From Dickeya zeae NCPPB 2538 (GTDB lineage: Bacteria; Pseudomonadota; Gammaproteobacteria; Enterobacterales; Enterobacteriaceae), in contig NZ_CM001977.1 in assembly GCF_000406165.1 (NCBI RefSeq), positions 4,297,074-4,361,073 on the forward strand: a stretch of 64,000 nucleotides of DNA, in the 5' to 3' direction. This document shows positions 42,593 to 51,289 of this stretch, one piece after another. Each line of letters starts with the position of its first letter. Positions within the stretch are counted from its first letter, which is position 1. Position numbers and translations under genes: made by a program. The notes beneath the pieces were generated by a model. The model ran no database searches. It worked only from the letters and a program-made list of their open reading frames with translations, and had not been told where the DNA came from.

Positions 42593-43197
42593 AAAAAATC
42601 CTGACCACACCCATCAAAGATGAAGATTTGGCGGACCTGAACATTGGCGACGTGGTGTACCTGACGGGCACCTTAGTCACCTGCCGCGATGTCGCACATC
42701 GCCGACTGATTGAGCTGGGGCGTGAATTGCCGGTTGACCTCAAAGGTGGTGCCATCCTCCATGCAGGCCCGATTGTGGTGGAAAAAGAGGACGGCAGCTT
42801 CGACATGATCTCCATCGGCCCGACCACCAGTATGCGCATGGAGAAATTCGAAAAAGAGTTCATCGAACAAACCGGCGTGAAGCTGATTGTCGGCAAAGGC
42901 GGCATGGGGCCGAACACCGAAGCCGGTTGCCAGCAATTCAAGGCGGTACACGCGGTGTTCCCTGGTGGCTGTGCGGTGCTGGCCGCCACCTGTGTCGAGG
43001 AAATCGAAGATGCCCAATGGCGCGATCTGGGGATGCCGGAAACACTGTGGGTTAACCGGGTGAAGGTCTTCGGTCCGTTGATCATCTCGATCGACACGCA
43101 CGGCAACAACCTGTTTGAGCAAAATAAGGCGACCTATAACGATCGCAAAGTGCCGATCATCGCCGACATCAACGAACAGATCCGCTTTATCAAATAA
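42589..43197 (+). CDS. ttdB: Fe-S hydro-lyase beta subunit, tartrate dehydratase/fumarase type
   Basis: 202 residues, C-terminal swivelling subunit: GDVVYLTGTLVTCRDVAHRR, GGAILHAGPIV, ISIGPTTSMRM, VGKGGMG and FPGGCAVLAA are the class I fumarase C-domain motifs. Translationally coupled with the alpha subunit. 72 bases to the FAH gene. Confidence 0.9.
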   Translation: MKKILTTPIKDEDLADLNIGDVVYLTGTLVTCRDVAHRRLIELGRELPVDLKGGAILHAGPIVVEKEDGSFDMISIGPTTSMRMEKFEKEFIEQTGVKLIVGKGGMGPNTEAGCQQFKAVHAVFPGGCAVLAATCVEEIEDAQWRDLGMPETLWVNRVKVFGPLIISIDTHGNNLFEQNKATYNDRKVPIIADINEQIRFIK

Positions 43198-43269
43198 CAA
43201 CCCCCACCGGCTGGCGATGCGCGATAAACCTGAGCACATCGCCCCGGTGTTTAGCAATGGAACACACGT

Positions 43270-44154
43270 ATGAAACTGGCGAGTTTTATCAACCCGCAAA
43301 GCGGTGCGAAAACCTTCGGTATCGTCAACGACAACGGGCTTATCGACCTCGGCCGCCGCCTGTCCGGTCGCTTTAGCGATCTGGCTGCGGTATTACGCGC
43401 AAATGCGCTGGCGAACTTACCCCATACTGCTGGGGCTGATTTTTATCTCGATGAAGTCACCTATCTCCCGGTCATCGAAAGGCCATCAAAAATCCTGTGC
43501 GTCGGCATGAATTACATGGAAAAACGCATCGAGTTTGAACAAACCACGGATGCGCCCACCCTGTTTATCCGTTTTGCCGACACCCTGAGCGGCCATCGGC
43601 AACCCCTACTCAAACCGCAATCCACCAACGAATTTGATTACGAAGGCGAGCTTGCAGTGATTATCGGCAAACATGCCGACAACGTCAGCCGGGAGACGGC
43701 ATTATCGGTGGTGGCGGGTTACAGTTGCTTTATGGATGGCTCAGTACGCGATATGCAGTACACCTGGTTCACTTCCGGTAAGAACTGGCGTCACACCGGC
43801 GGTTTTGGCCCCTGGCTGGTGACTAGCGATGAGATTGGCGACCCGCAACAGCTGGGCATCAGCACCTACCTGAATGGCAATCGGGTGCAGCATGACCACA
43901 CCGGCAATATGGTGCGTTCCGTTGCAGAACTGATTGAGTACATTTCCCGGTTTACGCCGTTGTCACCCGGCGATGTGATTATCACGGGTTCACCGGGTGG
44001 CGTAGGCAAAAAACGCACACCGCCGCTATTCATGCACGAAGGTGATGTGGTGGAGGTGGAAATCAGTGGCATTGGCCGATTGGTTAATCGCATCTCGACG
44101 CCGCAACCTGCACAGAACCCCCAGGTATTGCGCCCGGAACCGTATACTGTCTGA
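43270..44154 (+). CDS. Fumarylacetoacetate hydrolase (FAH) family enzyme
   Basis: 294 residues. FAH-fold signature: ILCVGMNYMEKRIEF (substrate loop His replaced by Glu-Lys region), acidic metal site EFDYEGELAVIIG, then DGSVRDMQYTWF and KNWRHTGGFGPWLV, ending in PGDVIITGSPGGVGKKR. Members hydrolyse or decarboxylate acylpyruvates and oxaloacetate. After a tartrate/malate-type dehydratase, which would give oxaloacetate, an oxaloacetate decarboxylase activity would make a short pathway to pyruvate; this is inference. Ends 47 bases before the convergent aminotransferase gene. Confidence 0.87.
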   Translation: MKLASFINPQSGAKTFGIVNDNGLIDLGRRLSGRFSDLAAVLRANALANLPHTAGADFYLDEVTYLPVIERPSKILCVGMNYMEKRIEFEQTTDAPTLFIRFADTLSGHRQPLLKPQSTNEFDYEGELAVIIGKHADNVSRETALSVVAGYSCFMDGSVRDMQYTWFTSGKNWRHTGGFGPWLVTSDEIGDPQQLGISTYLNGNRVQHDHTGNMVRSVAELIEYISRFTPLSPGDVIITGSPGGVGKKRTPPLFMHEGDVVEVEISGIGRLVNRISTPQPAQNPQVLRPEPYTV

Positions 44155-44157
44155 ACA

Positions 44158-44179
44158 ACCGCTGCCGGACGGCAGCGGT
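44158..44179. terminator. Hairpin between convergent FAH and aminotransferase genes
   Basis: ACCGCTGCC (44158-44166) / GGCAGCGGT (44171-44179) with loop GGAC. No clear T run, but the position between two stop codons suggests transcription ends here. Confidence 0.6.
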
Positions 44180-44201
44180 CATCATCGATTGAGGTATCCG
44201 T

Positions 44202-45386
44202 TTACAACGCACGGCGCAGACGTGCCACCGCTTCATGCATCTGCTCTTCAGTCGCGGTAGCGAACGACAAACGCAGCGTGGAGTGGTCCGGTTTATCGGC
44301 AAAGAAGAACTCGCCGGGCACGAACACCACGCCTTGCTCCAGCGTTTTCTGCAGCCAGGCGGTGGTATCAAACGGCTGACGGAAACGCGCCCACAGGAAC
44401 ATACCGCCTTTGGGCTGGTTGAAGCTAATCACATCGCCCAGCTCATGCGCCATCAATTCAGACAACAGTTCGCCTTTGCGACGATAAGCCTGACGGATGG
44501 TATCGATCTGTGCAGGTAAGCGCCCACTTCCCAGATAAAACTCCACGATAGTTTGGGATAATGAGCTGGCATGCAGGTCGGCGGCCTGTTTGATAATCGC
44601 CACGTTATGCAGCAGCCATTCCGGCAGAATCGCCCAGCCTAAACGCAGCCCCGGTGCCAGAATTTTGGAAAACGACGAGGTATACACCACGCGGTCGGCA
44701 TGACCGGCTTCTTTCGCCAATTGGTAAATCGTGGCATGGCGTTCCTCGGTGAAACGCAACTCGCCATACGGGTCGTCTTCTACGATCAGGAAATCGTGAC
44801 GGGCCGCCAGCGCCACCAGTTGACGGCGACGGTCTGCGCTCAGGGTAACGCCGCTCGGGTTGCCGAAGTTCGGCACCAGATAGACACCTTTGATACGCGT
44901 GGTTTCGAGCAGTGCGGCCAGCTCATCCACCACCATGCCGTTTTCGTCAGACGACACCGACATCACCTGTGCTTCTGCCAGTTGCAGCGTTTGCAGTGCC
45001 GCCAGATAGGTCGGGCGCTCCACCACAAAGATATCCTGCGGGTTGGCGGTGGCACGCATCACCAGATCCAGCGCCTGCTGGGAACCGGCCGTCACCACAA
45101 TGTCCTGCGCCTGCGTTTGTACGCCACGCAGCGCACACAGCTCAGCGATACGCTCACGCAACAACGGGCTGCCTTCGGTCAGGCCATACTGAAACGCCGA
45201 TTTTGGCTGCTCGGTAATCGCCTGTTGAGTCGCTTCATTCAGTCCCTGGAAATCAAATAACGCATCAGAAGGAATGCCGCCCGCCAACGAAATCACGCCG
45301 TCCATTTTGCTGTGCTTGAGCAATTCACGAATCGCGGAGCTTTTCAGGCGCGCCATGCGCTGCGCCAGTAACCCATCCGTTGACAT
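44202..45386 (-). CDS. PLP-dependent aminotransferase, class I/II (LysN/MocR-like subgroup)
   Basis: 394 residues from the ATG at 45386 (MSTDGLLAQRM); a GTG at 45398 is possible. Fold-type I features: ISLAGGIPS, VTAGSQQALDL, PNFGNPSGVTLS, DFLIVEDDPYGELRF (Asp binding the PLP nitrogen) and SSFSKILAPGLRLGW with the Schiff-base Lys. This subgroup includes 2-aminoadipate and branched/aromatic aminotransferases. It lies directly downstream of livF in the same direction with an 88-base gap, so it may use branched-chain amino acids imported by Liv; substrate not proven. Confidence 0.88.
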   Translation of the reverse strand: MSTDGLLAQRMARLKSSAIRELLKHSKMDGVISLAGGIPSDALFDFQGLNEATQQAITEQPKSAFQYGLTEGSPLLRERIAELCALRGVQTQAQDIVVTAGSQQALDLVMRATANPQDIFVVERPTYLAALQTLQLAEAQVMSVSSDENGMVVDELAALLETTRIKGVYLVPNFGNPSGVTLSADRRRQLVALAARHDFLIVEDDPYGELRFTEERHATIYQLAKEAGHADRVVYTSSFSKILAPGLRLGWAILPEWLLHNVAIIKQAADLHASSLSQTIVEFYLGSGRLPAQIDTIRQAYRRKGELLSELMAHELGDVISFNQPKGGMFLWARFRQPFDTTAWLQKTLEQGVVFVPGEFFFADKPDHSTLRLSFATATEEQMHEAVARLRRAL

Positions 45387-45474
45387 GTTAAATCTCACTT
45401 ATTTTTTTAAAAAGATGGTAGAAAAGCGGGCCGGTAAAACCCGGCCCGATGAGGTGTCTCACGTGAGCAGTAAT

Positions 45475-46176
45475 TTAACCACCAAGGTAGGCAGAACGCA
45501 CGGCTTCGTTAGCTAACAAAGCATCACCGGTGTCTTCCAACACCACACGGCCGTTTTCCAGCACATAGCCGCGGTCCGCCAAACGCAGCGCCTGATTGGC
45601 ATTCTGCTCCACCAGGAAGATGGTCATGCCTTCTTCGCGCAACTGCTGGATGGTGTCGAAAATCTGCAAAATGATGATCGGTGCCAGCCCCAACGAGGGT
45701 TCGTCCAGCAACAACAAACGCGGCTGGCTCATCAGCGCACGGCCGATAGCCAACATTTGCTGTTCGCCGCCGGACATGGTCCCGGCACGCTGGGCGCGAC
45801 GCTCAAACAACCGTGGAAACAGGTCGTACACGCGTGCAATACGCTCCTGATACTGTTCACGGCTGGCGAAGAACCCGCCCATCGCCAGATTCTCTTCTAC
45901 CGTCATGCGGGAAAACACCCGACGGCCTTCCGGCACGATAGCGATGGCTTCACGCATAATGCGCGCCGTCTGCCAGTCGGTAATGTCTTTGCCGTCGAAC
46001 ACGATAGACCCTTGCGAGGCACGCGGCTCGCCGCACAGTGTGCCCAACAGGGTGGTTTTACCCGCACCGTTGGCGCCAATCAGCGTCACGATCTCACCCT
46101 GATTGATATGCAGGCTGACCTGATGCAACGCCTGAATTTTGCCGTAGTGCGCAGAAACCTGATTCAATGACAACAT
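45475..46176 (-). CDS. livF: Branched-chain amino-acid ABC transporter ATPase LivF
   Basis: 233 residues. Walker A GANGAGKTT, signature MSGGEQQMLAIGRAL, Walker B LLLLDEPSLGLAP. Typical LivF length and C-terminus. Last of the five liv genes, 6 bases after livG. In E. coli it is followed by ugpB; here by the aminotransferase gene and about 28 kb of other DNA. Confidence 0.96.
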   Translation of the reverse strand: MLSLNQVSAHYGKIQALHQVSLHINQGEIVTLIGANGAGKTTLLGTLCGEPRASQGSIVFDGKDITDWQTARIMREAIAIVPEGRRVFSRMTVEENLAMGGFFASREQYQERIARVYDLFPRLFERRAQRAGTMSGGEQQMLAIGRALMSQPRLLLLDEPSLGLAPIIILQIFDTIQQLREEGMTIFLVEQNANQALRLADRGYVLENGRVVLEDTGDALLANEAVRSAYLGG

Positions 46177-46182
46177 AACGTT

Positions 46183-46953
46183 TTATCCTTCACCCAGATA
46201 TGCACGGATAACATCCGGGTTGTTACGAATTTCAGCCGGGGTGCCGTTTGCCAGCGGCGTCCCCTGATTCACCACGTAAATTCGGTCAGAAATCCCCATC
46301 ACCAGCTTCATGTCATGCTCAATCAACAGCACGGAAACCTGATGATTGCCGCGCAGGTCGATAATCAGCTCGTTAAGCTCTTCCGTTTCTTTCGGGTTCA
46401 GACCGGCGGCCGGTTCATCCAGCATCAGCAGTTCCGGGCGGGTCACCATGCAACGGGCGATCTCCAGCCGACGCTGCTGACCATACGCCAGATTTCCCGC
46501 CTGACGGTTCGCCAGTTCGAGCAACCCCACGCGCTCCAGCCAGACGGCGGCACGCTGCTGGGCATCCGCTTCGGCACGGCGAAACGCCGGTGTCTTTAAC
46601 AGACCGGCGAACACCCCACTTTTGAGGTGCTGATGTTGAGCGACCAGCAGGTTCTCAATCACGGTCATTTCGCGAAAAAGACGCACATGCTGGAAGGTAC
46701 GCACCACCCCCATACGGGCTATTTGCTGTCCCGGCAAGCCTTCCAGATGCTGGTCCCGCAGCACAATAGTGCCGCCAGTCGGGCGATAGAAACCGGTCAG
46801 GCAGTTAAATACCGTGGTTTTACCGGCACCGTTAGGGCCTATCAACGACACTATCTCGCCCTGATGCAAATCCAGCTCGACGTTGTTGACCGCCAGCAGG
46901 CCGCCGAAGCGCATCATCAGGCCCCGGACCGACAATAATGGCTGCGTGCTCAT
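46183..46953 (-). CDS. livG: Branched-chain amino-acid ABC transporter ATPase LivG
   Basis: 256 residues. Walker A GPNGAGKTTVFN, ABC signature region NLAYGQQRRLEIARCM in the LivG form, Walker B LLMLDEPAAGLNP, H loop LLIEHD. Overlaps livM by 4 bases. Confidence 0.96.
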   Translation of the reverse strand: MSTQPLLSVRGLMMRFGGLLAVNNVELDLHQGEIVSLIGPNGAGKTTVFNCLTGFYRPTGGTIVLRDQHLEGLPGQQIARMGVVRTFQHVRLFREMTVIENLLVAQHQHLKSGVFAGLLKTPAFRRAEADAQQRAAVWLERVGLLELANRQAGNLAYGQQRRLEIARCMVTRPELLMLDEPAAGLNPKETEELNELIIDLRGNHQVSVLLIEHDMKLVMGISDRIYVVNQGTPLANGTPAEIRNNPDVIRAYLGEG

Positions 46954-48221
46954 GCCTGCTCTTCCTTCTTCTCAACCTGCAACTTGATCTGCGTACGCTT
47001 CATCGGTAACAGCCCTTGTGGCCGCCAAATCATCATCAGTACCATCAGCGCACCCAGTACCAACATGCTGTACTCATTCAGGTCACGCATCAGCTCACGC
47101 GATACCACCAGCAGGATGGCCGCCAGAATCACCGCGAACTGCGAGCCCATCCCACCCAGCACCACGATAGCCAGCACAAACGCCGACTCCACAAAGGTGA
47201 AGGATTCCGGGCTGACAAAGCCCTGACGGGCAGCAAACAGCGTCCCGGCAAAACCCGCAAATGCCGCACTGATGGTAAACGCCGTCAGTTTGATTTTGGT
47301 GGGACTCAGACCCAGCGAACGGCAGGCAATTTCATCTTCACGCAGCGCTTCCCAGGCACGGCCCAGCGGCATACGCAGCAGGCGGTTGATGACGAACAAC
47401 GTCAACACCACCAGCAACAGCGCCACCATGTACAGGAAGATAATGCGGTCGCTAGGGTCGTAGCGCAGGCCAAAGAAGTGATGGAAAGTATCCCAACCGC
47501 CTTGCGCAGTACGGTTAAACTCCAGACCGAAGAACGTCGGCTTCGGAATCTGGCTGATGCCGTTCGGACCACCGGTAAAACCGGTATTGTTGAGCAGCAG
47601 GATACGCACAATCTCGCCAAACCCGAGGGTGACGATCGCCAGATAGTCACCGCGCAAGCGCAGTACCGGGAACCCGAGCAGGAAACCGGACAACGCGGCC
47701 GTCAGCCCTGCCAGCGGCAGGCACTGCCAGAAACCAAGGCCATAATAATGGCTCAGCAACGCGTAGGTGTAAGCGCCGATGGCGTAGAAACCGCCGTAAC
47801 CCAGCACCAGCAGACCAGACAACCCCACCACCACGTTCAGGCCGAGACCCAAAATGATGTAAATCATGGTCAGCGTGGCGATATCCACCGTCCCGCGCGA
47901 CACCACGAACGGCCAGGCGATGGCGGCGATAACCAACGCCAGCGCCAGCAGTTTTTGCCGTGGCGTACTGCCGTCAAAGCTCGGCAGCACAAAACTGGGG
48001 CCGGAAACTTTCTTCGCCCCTTGCGCCAGTGCAGGACGCAGTAATTGAAACAGGAACACCAGCGCGCAGGCAGCGATAATCCACATCCAGCGTACTTTTT
48101 CCGCGCCGTGTACCACCAGACGGGTTCCATCGAGACTCAGTTGCATCCCCATCAGGAATGTCGCCAGCACCAGCAGTACCAGCGCTGAGACCACAGCATT
48201 AACCAGCGTGTGCAGTTTCAT
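46950..48221 (-). CDS. livM: Branched-chain amino-acid ABC permease LivM
   Basis: 423 residues, longer than average LivM because of the enterobacterial N-terminal extension with extra membrane spans (about 1-70). Core permease: GLGLNVVVGLSGLLVLGYGGFYAIGAY, and the cytoplasmic coupling loop with ALREDEIACRSLGL. Forms the channel with LivH. Overlaps livH by 4 bases. Confidence 0.96.
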   Translation of the reverse strand: MKLHTLVNAVVSALVLLVLATFLMGMQLSLDGTRLVVHGAEKVRWMWIIAACALVFLFQLLRPALAQGAKKVSGPSFVLPSFDGSTPRQKLLALALVIAAIAWPFVVSRGTVDIATLTMIYIILGLGLNVVVGLSGLLVLGYGGFYAIGAYTYALLSHYYGLGFWQCLPLAGLTAALSGFLLGFPVLRLRGDYLAIVTLGFGEIVRILLLNNTGFTGGPNGISQIPKPTFFGLEFNRTAQGGWDTFHHFFGLRYDPSDRIIFLYMVALLLVVLTLFVINRLLRMPLGRAWEALREDEIACRSLGLSPTKIKLTAFTISAAFAGFAGTLFAARQGFVSPESFTFVESAFVLAIVVLGGMGSQFAVILAAILLVVSRELMRDLNEYSMLVLGALMVLMMIWRPQGLLPMKRTQIKLQVEKKEEQA

Positions 48222-49144
48222 ACCTTTTCCACCTCCGGACGGCCCAGAATCCCGGTCGGCATCACCAGCAGCACCACGATCAACAGCGCAAAGGAGACCA
48301 CATCTTTATATTCGGTACTGAGGTAGGCAGACGTCAGCGACTCTGCAATGCCGAGAATCAGGCCACCGATCATCGCCCCCGGAATGCTGCCGATACCGCC
48401 CAGCACAGCAGCGGTAAACGCTTTCATACCCGCCATAAAGCCGATATAGGGGTTAATCACGCCATAGAACTGGCCCAACAGCACCCCGGCCACCGCCGCC
48501 ATCGCGGCACCGATAACGAACGTCAGCGAGATAACACGGTCGGTACTGATACCGAGCAGGCTCGCCATTTTCAGGTCTTCCGCACAGGCACGGCAGGCGC
48601 GTCCCATACGGGAGTAGCGGATAAACAGCGTCAGTGCCAGCATCGCCAGAAAGGTGACGACCCAGATAGTCAGTTGCATCGCAGAGAGCGTCGCGGCAAA
48701 GCCGTTGCTTTCACCCAACACCCACTGGCCCTGGATCAGGCTCGGCAACGCCACGTCACGCGACCCCTGCATCAAACTGACGTAGTTCTGCAGGAAAATC
48801 GACATCCCGATGGCGGAAATCAGTGCAATTAGACGTTTGGAATTACGCACTGGCTTGTAAGCCACACGCTCGATACTCCAACCGTAGGCGCTGGAGATCA
48901 CCACCGCTGCGATAAACGCGACGCCAATCAATAGCCAGCCAGCGTCGATGCCCATCATCATCAACGCCGCAATCACGATAAAAGAAACATAACTACCGAT
49001 CATGTACACCTCGCCGTGGGCGAAGTTAATCATGCCGATAATGCCGTAAACCATGGTGTAGCCAATGGCAATCAGCGCATAGGTGCTGCCCAACGTCACG
49101 CCGTTGAACATCTGCTGAAAGAAATAGAGGAACTGCTCGGACAT
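48218..49144 (-). CDS. livH: Branched-chain amino-acid ABC permease LivH
   Basis: 308 residues, about eight membrane spans: NGVTLGSTYALIAIGYTMVYGIIGMINFAHGE is the family start; CRACAEDLKMASLLGI is the coupling loop. Follows livK after a spacer with a GC-rich hairpin. Confidence 0.96.
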   Translation of the reverse strand: MSEQFLYFFQQMFNGVTLGSTYALIAIGYTMVYGIIGMINFAHGEVYMIGSYVSFIVIAALMMMGIDAGWLLIGVAFIAAVVISSAYGWSIERVAYKPVRNSKRLIALISAIGMSIFLQNYVSLMQGSRDVALPSLIQGQWVLGESNGFAATLSAMQLTIWVVTFLAMLALTLFIRYSRMGRACRACAEDLKMASLLGISTDRVISLTFVIGAAMAAVAGVLLGQFYGVINPYIGFMAGMKAFTAAVLGGIGSIPGAMIGGLILGIAESLTSAYLSTEYKDVVSFALLIVVLLVMPTGILGRPEVEKV

Positions 49145-49162
49145 ACCTTAACCTTAGACATT

Positions 49163-49190
49163 GCCCCCGCAGCCTGACGGCTGAGGGGGC
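49163..49190 (-). repeat. GC-rich hairpin between livK and livH
   Basis: GCCCCCGCAGCC (49163-49174) / GGCTGAGGGGGC (49179-49190) with one mismatch pair and loop TGAC. Such a hairpin after a binding-protein gene commonly stabilises its message relative to the permease genes. No T run. Confidence 0.7.
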
Positions 49191-49222
49191 ATCGGTATTG
49201 GGAGTAATACGGGTTCGGTTAA

Positions 49223-50335
49223 TTACTTCGCCGGAGAAGAAGTACCGTCCGCATGCCACTCGAATACGCCAAATTCAAACCCTTTCAGGTCGCCTTTTTC
49301 GTCCCAGCTCAGCGGGCCCATCACCGTGTCTACCGACTTGGCTTTCAGGTCAGCGGCCAGTTTGGCAGGCTCGGTGCTGCCGGTACGCTGCATTGCCGTG
49401 CTCAACGACTGCAACGCGGCATAGGTCGTCCACACGAACGGACCAGTCGGATCCAGTTTCTTGGCTTTCAGCGCGTCAACGATCGGCTGGTTGGTCGGTA
49501 CCTGATCATAACGTTTAGGTAAGGTGACCAGCATGCCTTGAGAAGCATCACCAGCAATGTTGGACAGCGACGAGTTGCCCACGCCTTCCGGGCCCATAAA
49601 CTTGGTCGTCAGGCCTGCCGCACGAGCCTGGCGTAAGATCTGCCCCATTTCCGGGTAGTAACCGCCAAAGTAGACAAAATCGACGTTCTCTTTCTTCAGA
49701 CGCGCCACCAGCGTGGAGAAATCTTTATCCCCAGCGGTGATCCCTTCGAACAGCACCACATTCGCATTGGCTTTTTTCAGGCTATCCTGCACGGAACGAG
49801 CCAGGCCTTCGCCATACTGCTGTTTGTCGTGTACTACAGCGATACGCTGCGGTTTAACGTGCTCCAGAATATATTTCGCGGCAGTCGGCCCCTGATCGGA
49901 ATCCAGACCGGTGGTACGCATAATCAACTTGTAGCCACGGGTAGTCAGGTCAGGCGCAGTCGCGGCCGGTGTAATCATCAGCACGCCTTCATCTTCGTAA
50001 ATGTCAGATGCAGGCTGAGTGGACGACGAACACAGGTGACCAATCACATAGTGAATACCTTCGTTAATCACCTTGTTGGCGACAGCAACGGCCTGTTTCG
50101 GGTCGCACGCGTCATCGAATTCCACACCCACCAGTTTGTTACCGTTCACGCCGCCCTTGGCGTTAATGTCGGCAATAGCCTGACGCGCACCGGTAAACTC
50201 CATGTCACCGTACTGCGCTACCGGGCCAGACATGGCACCGACGATCGCGACTTTGATATCCGCCGCGTTTACCGCATGGCTCATTGCCGCTGCCAGGCAC
50301 CCCACCAGTAATGCGTTACCTTTGCTTAATTTCAT
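49223..50335 (-). CDS. livK: Leucine/branched-chain amino-acid-binding protein LivK/LivJ
   Basis: Periplasmic binding protein of the Liv transporter. Start at 50335 (MKLSKGNALL) gives a 370-residue precursor with signal peptide ending AVNA; the frame extends seven codons further without support. The mature protein starts ADIKVAIVGAMSGPVAQYGD, with ligand loop HLCSSSTQPASDIYEDEG. It mixes LivJ-like (PVAQYGD, TPAATAPDLT) and LivK-like (MEFTGARQAI, DKLVGVE-type, RYDQ) residues as I remember them, and it is the only binding-protein gene here, while E. coli has both livJ and livK around panM. Named livK for its position next to livH. Confidence 0.93.
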   Translation of the reverse strand: MKLSKGNALLVGCLAAAMSHAVNAADIKVAIVGAMSGPVAQYGDMEFTGARQAIADINAKGGVNGNKLVGVEFDDACDPKQAVAVANKVINEGIHYVIGHLCSSSTQPASDIYEDEGVLMITPAATAPDLTTRGYKLIMRTTGLDSDQGPTAAKYILEHVKPQRIAVVHDKQQYGEGLARSVQDSLKKANANVVLFEGITAGDKDFSTLVARLKKENVDFVYFGGYYPEMGQILRQARAAGLTTKFMGPEGVGNSSLSNIAGDASQGMLVTLPKRYDQVPTNQPIVDALKAKKLDPTGPFVWTTYAALQSLSTAMQRTGSTEPAKLAADLKAKSVDTVMGPLSWDEKGDLKGFEFGVFEWHADGTSSPAK

Positions 50336-50738
50336 CCGTTTTACCCCATCTGTCATTTTTGGATATTGCTATAATTATTGTCGTTAACCGTTATTGTTCG
50401 CACTTTTTCATACGGAATAACGAGTTAGACTCTACTATAAGCAATAGTTTGTAATAAGGCTTTATTATTCATAATATTAAACAGGAGTTTTATGCTGTAA
50501 ATCAACTGTAATTCTCAGTAAAACACGGCACAAACAGAATAAAATACCATCTTTAAAATTTGAGTTTTGCTTTATAAATAGTCAGTTATGCTGGTTTGAA
50601 TACCAAAGAATAATTAATTACTCGAAAAATTAATGCCGGGAAAACCTTTTTCCCTGTTAACCGTACAGAAAAAGTTACACAACCCTTTTTCTACAGGAAC
50701 ACTACAATATTCTTAAGAATCAACAGGAGTACCCGCGT
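50336..50738. promoter_or_regulatory. Divergent control region livK / panM
   Basis: 403 AT-rich bases between the divergent genes, with the TGCTATAATTATTG region near 50366 as a possible -10 area for one direction. Lrp-type regulation is expected from E. coli but no specific operator can be assigned by eye. Confidence 0.45.
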
Positions 50739-51158
50739 ATGAGACTCTCGGTTGAACGCCTCACAAAAATCAGCGAACAGGACAGGCATGACCTGGCTTT
50801 CATTTGGCCACACCAGAATTTCGACGCACTGGAGCGCGACCTGAACCATGATCACCGCCTGTTTGCCGCCCGTTTTAACGACCACCTGCTGGCCGGGGTG
50901 ATTGTCGAAATCGATACAAATAGCGACAGCGCAGAGTTAACCGACCTGCAAGTCAGAACCTCCACCCGGCGGCATGGCGTCGGCAAGTATCTGCTCGAAG
51001 AGGTACTAAAAGCCTGCCCTGATGTGAAAGAGTGGTGGCTGGACGCCGCCGACCATGCCCTGGTCAGCGAAGCCGTGATGGATAAGTTTATGCAATCCTG
51101 CGGTTTCTATCCGGTATCCGGCGGCTGGGAATACATTGTCAATCAGGAAGGGAAGTGA
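50739..51158 (+). CDS. panM: Aspartate 1-decarboxylase autocleavage activator PanM/PanZ
   Basis: GNAT-fold protein (139 residues) that binds PanD, promotes its self-cleavage and, with CoA bound, inhibits it, so controls beta-alanine and pantothenate synthesis. Family start MRLSVERLTKISEQDRHDL, acyl-CoA motif RRHGVGKYLLEEVL, and ending FYPVSGGWEYI. In E. coli the gene (yhhK) sits in the same place beside liv and rpoH. Confidence 0.93.
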   Translation: MRLSVERLTKISEQDRHDLAFIWPHQNFDALERDLNHDHRLFAARFNDHLLAGVIVEIDTNSDSAELTDLQVRTSTRRHGVGKYLLEEVLKACPDVKEWWLDAADHALVSEAVMDKFMQSCGFYPVSGGWEYIVNQEGK

Positions 51159-51223
51159 ACAAGGAAGAAAAGTAGTGGCGTGCCACAGGCGCATCCGGTG
51201 ATGAAAGCCTGGGGTATAAAACA

Positions 51224-51258
51224 AAACGACCGGGTAGTTTGAACTATCCCGGTCGTTT
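51224..51258. terminator. Bidirectional terminator between panM and rpoH
   Basis: AAACGACCGGGTAGTT and AACTATCCCGGTCGTTT form a long stem (one G-T type mismatch pair) around a very short loop near 51241. On the minus strand it is followed by TTTTGTTTT, giving rpoH a strong Rho-independent end. Confidence 0.9.
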
Positions 51259-51289
51259 AGACGTTGTATCGTCTGCGAATGGCGTAGCG

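Noticed and set aside
47016..48044. 342-codon plus-strand open frame
   Set aside because: Antisense to livM, rich in Gln/Arg/His as expected for a shadow frame.
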